Source: Bacteroidales bacterium (GTDB taxonomy: Bacteria; Bacteroidota; Bacteroidia; Bacteroidales; VadinHA17). Taken from it: a stretch of 9,731 nt of DNA. Numbering within the stretch: position 1 is the first letter of the stretch; every line of letters starts with the position of its first letter. The DNA lies in contig DNOQ01000164.1 of the NCBI GenBank assembly GCA_003501665.1, positions 3,810 through 13,540 on the forward strand, in the 5' to 3' direction. Positions 7,336-9,731 of the stretch are shown here, piece by piece. The translations under genes and the position numbers were made by a program. Below the pieces are notes generated by a model. It made no database searches and was not told where the DNA came from. It saw only the letters and a program-made list of their open reading frames with translations.

Positions 7336-8834
7336 TCTACATTATCATTCAGATATGCATTGTTTTTGCGGATAACAGGGCCGTCGCTGTCATCGGAAGT
7401 AAGTGTAAACTGTGAAAGTTCATCGTCTGACGACTTGCCGGGAGAAGGTAAAGACATGTTACGTCTTATATAAGCCGGCACATCCTCAAATGCTTCAATA
7501 TTTTCCTTCACTGTTTTACTGGAAATGCCCTCTTTCTGCATTATCTTTTGCATATGTTTCACTTTCCGTAACCGGAATTCAGGATTTTTCTGTCCTTCGT
7601 CATCATTTCCGGGATCTCTTTCTGCCTTTCCTTTATTACTGTTAATCGTTTCAATATTGAAATCGAGTACGCCCTGATATTCTTCTTCAAAATCGGAAAT
7701 TATTGGCTTGAGGCTCTTTTCATGCACTTTGAAACTCTCTCCTGTTTTGTCTGCAATTTTATGTGGAGGTGATGCATAATTGCTGCCACCAAGTAATTCA
7801 ACTGTTTTAGCCTTTTTGGGTTTAATTGGCTGGATCAGACTGTTAGCCTCAAATCCTGTAGCAATAACTATGATGCTTAAATTTTCGCCAAGATTTTCAA
7901 CGGAGGAGAGTCCCCTGATTATCAGTGCATCGTCGGAAGCTACTGAATACATATAATCTGTTATTTCTCCCAGTTCATCCACAGTCAGTTCATTTTCCTC
8001 CTTCCCCGAAGAGATGTTAATAAGGATGCTTATAGCCCCGGTTATGTCGTTGGAATTAAGCAGGGGAGATGAAAGTGCATTTTCGATTGCGCAAATAGCC
8101 CTGTTCTCCCCTGCTGCAATTCCCATACCCATGACAGCGACTCCCGAATTTTTCATTACTGTTTCAACATCGGCAAAGTCGACATTGATATATCCTGTTA
8201 CCGTAATTATCTCTGCAATGCCCTTTACAGCTGTGGCCAGAATATCATCAGCCTTCCCGAAGGCTGATGAAACTCCCAGATTACCATATATTTCCCTTAA
8301 TTTTTCATTGTTTATAACAAGAAGAGAATCTACATGATCCTTAAGTGCGGCAATCCCTTCAATCGCGTAATTTATCCTGATTTTACCTTCTGATTTAAAT
8401 GGCAAGGTTACAACTGCGATGGTAAGGTATCCGGCCTCTTTACAAGCTTTTGCAATTACAGGTATGGCGCCTGTACCGGTTCCTCCGCCCATCCCTGTTG
8501 TAAGGAAGACCATTCTGGTATTTCCTGAAAGTGCACTCATCACATCGTTGATGTTCTCCTCGGCAGCTTTCCTGCCTTTATCAGGCTGGCTTCCCGCGCC
8601 CATTCCTTCCGTAAGTGAAGCACCAAGCTGGATTTTTACCGGGACAGGGCTTTTGTCGAGTGACTGACGGTCGGTATTACAGACTATGAAGTTTACATCC
8701 TTAATACCTTTTTCATACATATGATTGACGGCATTGACCCCGCCGCCCCCTACTCCGACGACCTTGATTATTGATGATCTTTCGACAGGCAGATCGAAAT
8801 TCATCAGATCGTCGGACACATTATTTAAAATCAT
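7332..8834 (-). CDS. ftsZ: cell division protein FtsZ
   Basis: FtsZ is the tubulin-like GTPase that polymerises into the division ring. From the ATG at 8834 the protein has 500 residues; a GTG at 8846 would add four (MDKK), and neither start has a clear ribosome binding site. The GTPase core shows GVGGGGVNAVN (27-37), the tubulin signature GGGTGTG (116-122) and the T7 loop NVDFADV (217-223) with catalytic Asp219 and Asp222. The core ends near residue 335. A poorly conserved charged linker of about 110 residues follows. A C-terminal peptide, FEDVPAYIRRN (449-459), resembles the FtsA-binding peptide DIPAFLR of other FtsZ proteins. About 40 more residues follow, ending in NAYLNDNVD, a tail I associate with Bacteroidota FtsZ. 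This accounts for a length well above the roughly 380 residues of Escherichia coli FtsZ. It follows ftsA by 45 bp with no promoter box between them, so the two are probably co-transcribed. Confidence 0.98.
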   Translation of the reverse strand: MILNNVSDDLMNFDLPVERSSIIKVVGVGGGGVNAVNHMYEKGIKDVNFIVCNTDRQSLDKSPVPVKIQLGASLTEGMGAGSQPDKGRKAAEENINDVMSALSGNTRMVFLTTGMGGGTGTGAIPVIAKACKEAGYLTIAVVTLPFKSEGKIRINYAIEGIAALKDHVDSLLVINNEKLREIYGNLGVSSAFGKADDILATAVKGIAEIITVTGYINVDFADVETVMKNSGVAVMGMGIAAGENRAICAIENALSSPLLNSNDITGAISILINISSGKEENELTVDELGEITDYMYSVASDDALIIRGLSSVENLGENLSIIVIATGFEANSLIQPIKPKKAKTVELLGGSNYASPPHKIADKTGESFKVHEKSLKPIISDFEEEYQGVLDFNIETINSNKGKAERDPGNDDEGQKNPEFRLRKVKHMQKIMQKEGISSKTVKENIEAFEDVPAYIRRNMSLPSPGKSSDDELSQFTLTSDDSDGPVIRKNNAYLNDNVD

Positions 8835-8879
8835 TTTTTTATCCACGGTCTTAATATTTACACTTCAGGATTAATAGTT

Positions 8880-9731
8880 TCAGTTAATTGAGTTATCCTC
8901 AACCTCGAACATTTTCTGCATTATCATCTTTATCTTTTCCGTCAGGGAGGTTTTCGGTTCCCCCGGAACGTCGATGTGCCCATCAGTTGTAACTTCGGAA
9001 GGTTCATAAATACCGTCAGGATTATTCACAAATTCATTCCCCGGTGCAGCATTAAACGACTTCCTGTAAGTCTCCAGATATTCAAAACCGCGCAGGATGA
9101 GTCCAACACTTGTTGCATACATCGGCTGATTGATCTCATTCTTACCGGGACCGGCCAGGTGTTCGTTGGGGTATCCGATCCTTACATCCATCGCGGTTTT
9201 AAATTTCATCAGCTGGGAAAGATGCCTGAGCATGGCTCCTCCTCCGGTTATGACAATACCCGCAGCAAGTTTATCGGCATATCCGGAGTTTTGAATTTCA
9301 AAATTGATAAAATCAATTATCTCTTCCATCCTGCTCTGGATAATATATGCCAGGCTTTGGAAAGATATTTCCTTGGGTGTCCGTCCGCTGATTCCGGGAA
9401 TGGCGACCACCTTATTATCAGGAGCTATATCTCCGAGAGCAGAACCATACTCTATCTTGAGCTGTTCCGCATGTCGGTGAAGTATGGCGCAACCTTCCTT
9501 TATATCATTCGTTACAACATTTCCGCCGAGAGGTATCACTGCCGTATGTCTGATTATGTTATCATAATAGACAGCCAGATCGGTTGTTCCGCCTCCGATA
9601 TCAACAAGGACAACACCCGCTTCTTTTTCATCATCAGTGAGAACAGCATCCGACGAAGCAAGAGGTTCAAGTATCAGATCCTTTACGGTCATATTAGCCC
9701 GCCGGACACATTTTTCGATATTCTTGGCTGC
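8880..9731 (-). CDS. ftsA: cell division protein FtsA, 5' end beyond the window
   Basis: FtsA is the actin-like ATPase that tethers FtsZ to the membrane. The frame stays open to the right edge (the last codons before the edge read AAKNIEKCVRRAN), so the ATG at 9692 is internal. The 283 visible residues are the C-terminal part of a protein usually 400-470 long. In visible numbering they include the phosphate-2 motif DIGGGTTD (44-51), PLGGNVVTNDI (67-77), the adenosine motif ITGGGAML (161-168) and YATSVGL (205-211). A variable acidic stretch (about 225-260) follows. The end is an amphipathic helix, TEKIKMIMQKMF (264-275), which fits the membrane-targeting sequence of the family. The N-terminal ATP-binding part and the 1C domain lie outside the window. 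It is immediately followed by ftsZ, the standard order in division clusters. Confidence 0.95.
   Translation of the reverse strand, partial: AAKNIEKCVRRANMTVKDLILEPLASSDAVLTDDEKEAGVVLVDIGGGTTDLAVYYDNIIRHTAVIPLGGNVVTNDIKEGCAILHRHAEQLKIEYGSALGDIAPDNKVVAIPGISGRTPKEISFQSLAYIIQSRMEEIIDFINFEIQNSGYADKLAAGIVITGGGAMLRHLSQLMKFKTAMDVRIGYPNEHLAGPGKNEINQPMYATSVGLILRGFEYLETYRKSFNAAPGNEFVNNPDGIYEPSEVTTDGHIDVPGEPKTSLTEKIKMIMQKMFEVEDNSIN

Noticed and set aside
7412..8667. Several plus-strand open frames (for example 8014-8337, 8419-8667) inside ftsZ.
   Set aside because: They are antisense to the conserved GTPase core. Their hydrophobic Pro/Ile-rich look is the complement of Gly-rich FtsZ motifs.
8835..8879. 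A separate promoter between ftsA and ftsZ.
   Set aside because: No TAnnTTTG-like box is present in the 45-bp gap on the minus strand.
1..9731. Mobile elements, CRISPR arrays, tRNA or rRNA genes, toxin-antitoxin or defence genes.
   Set aside because: Gene coverage is almost continuous with conserved housekeeping and envelope genes. No regular spaced repeats, transposase frames, or tRNA-like or rRNA-like stretches were seen in the small gaps.

Overview
The window looks like an ordinary chromosomal segment of a Bacteroidota bacterium, probably Bacteroidales or a related order. The evidence is an FtsZ with the long Bacteroidota-type tail ending in NDNVD, an outer-membrane protein of the Bacteroidota 'putative porin' type, TAnnTTTG-type -7 promoter boxes close to start codons, and little Shine-Dalgarno signal. 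Base composition is moderately AT-rich and looks even throughout. I see no mobile element, RNA gene or CRISPR array.

Layout from left to right. A class I/II PLP-dependent aminotransferase lies on + (36-1235). It converges, across only 7 bp, with a lipoprotein of the DUF1343/NamZ exo-N-acetylmuramidase family on - (1243-2406). A 165-bp divergent intergenic region (2407-2571) holds degenerate short repeats and a probable promoter. It precedes a LolC/LolE-type ABC transporter permease on + (2572-3816), which converges across 10 bp with the minus-strand block. Read in its own direction from the right edge, that block is ftsA (5' end outside the window), ftsZ, a putative porin, and an MltF-type lytic transglycosylase (ending at 3827).

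The common theme is the cell envelope. FtsA and FtsZ form the membrane-anchored division ring. The MltF-type and NamZ-type proteins cleave the peptidoglycan glycan strand by two different chemistries (lytic transglycosylation and exo-hydrolysis). The LolC/E-type permease belongs to the family that releases lipoproteins towards the outer membrane, and both lytic enzymes appear to be lipoproteins. The porin is an outer-membrane barrel. The aminotransferase is a separate metabolic gene with no obvious link.

No undescribed system stands out. The observations most worth checking concern gene starts and promoters. The MltF gene probably starts 90 bp downstream of its longest frame, because a good promoter box lies inside that extension. 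The porin has a promoter box ending 5 nt before its ATG, with its -33 element overlapping the ftsZ stop codon, which suggests a leaderless or nearly leaderless message. The divergent intergenic region carries decayed CACAGAGA/ATCTGT-type repeats.
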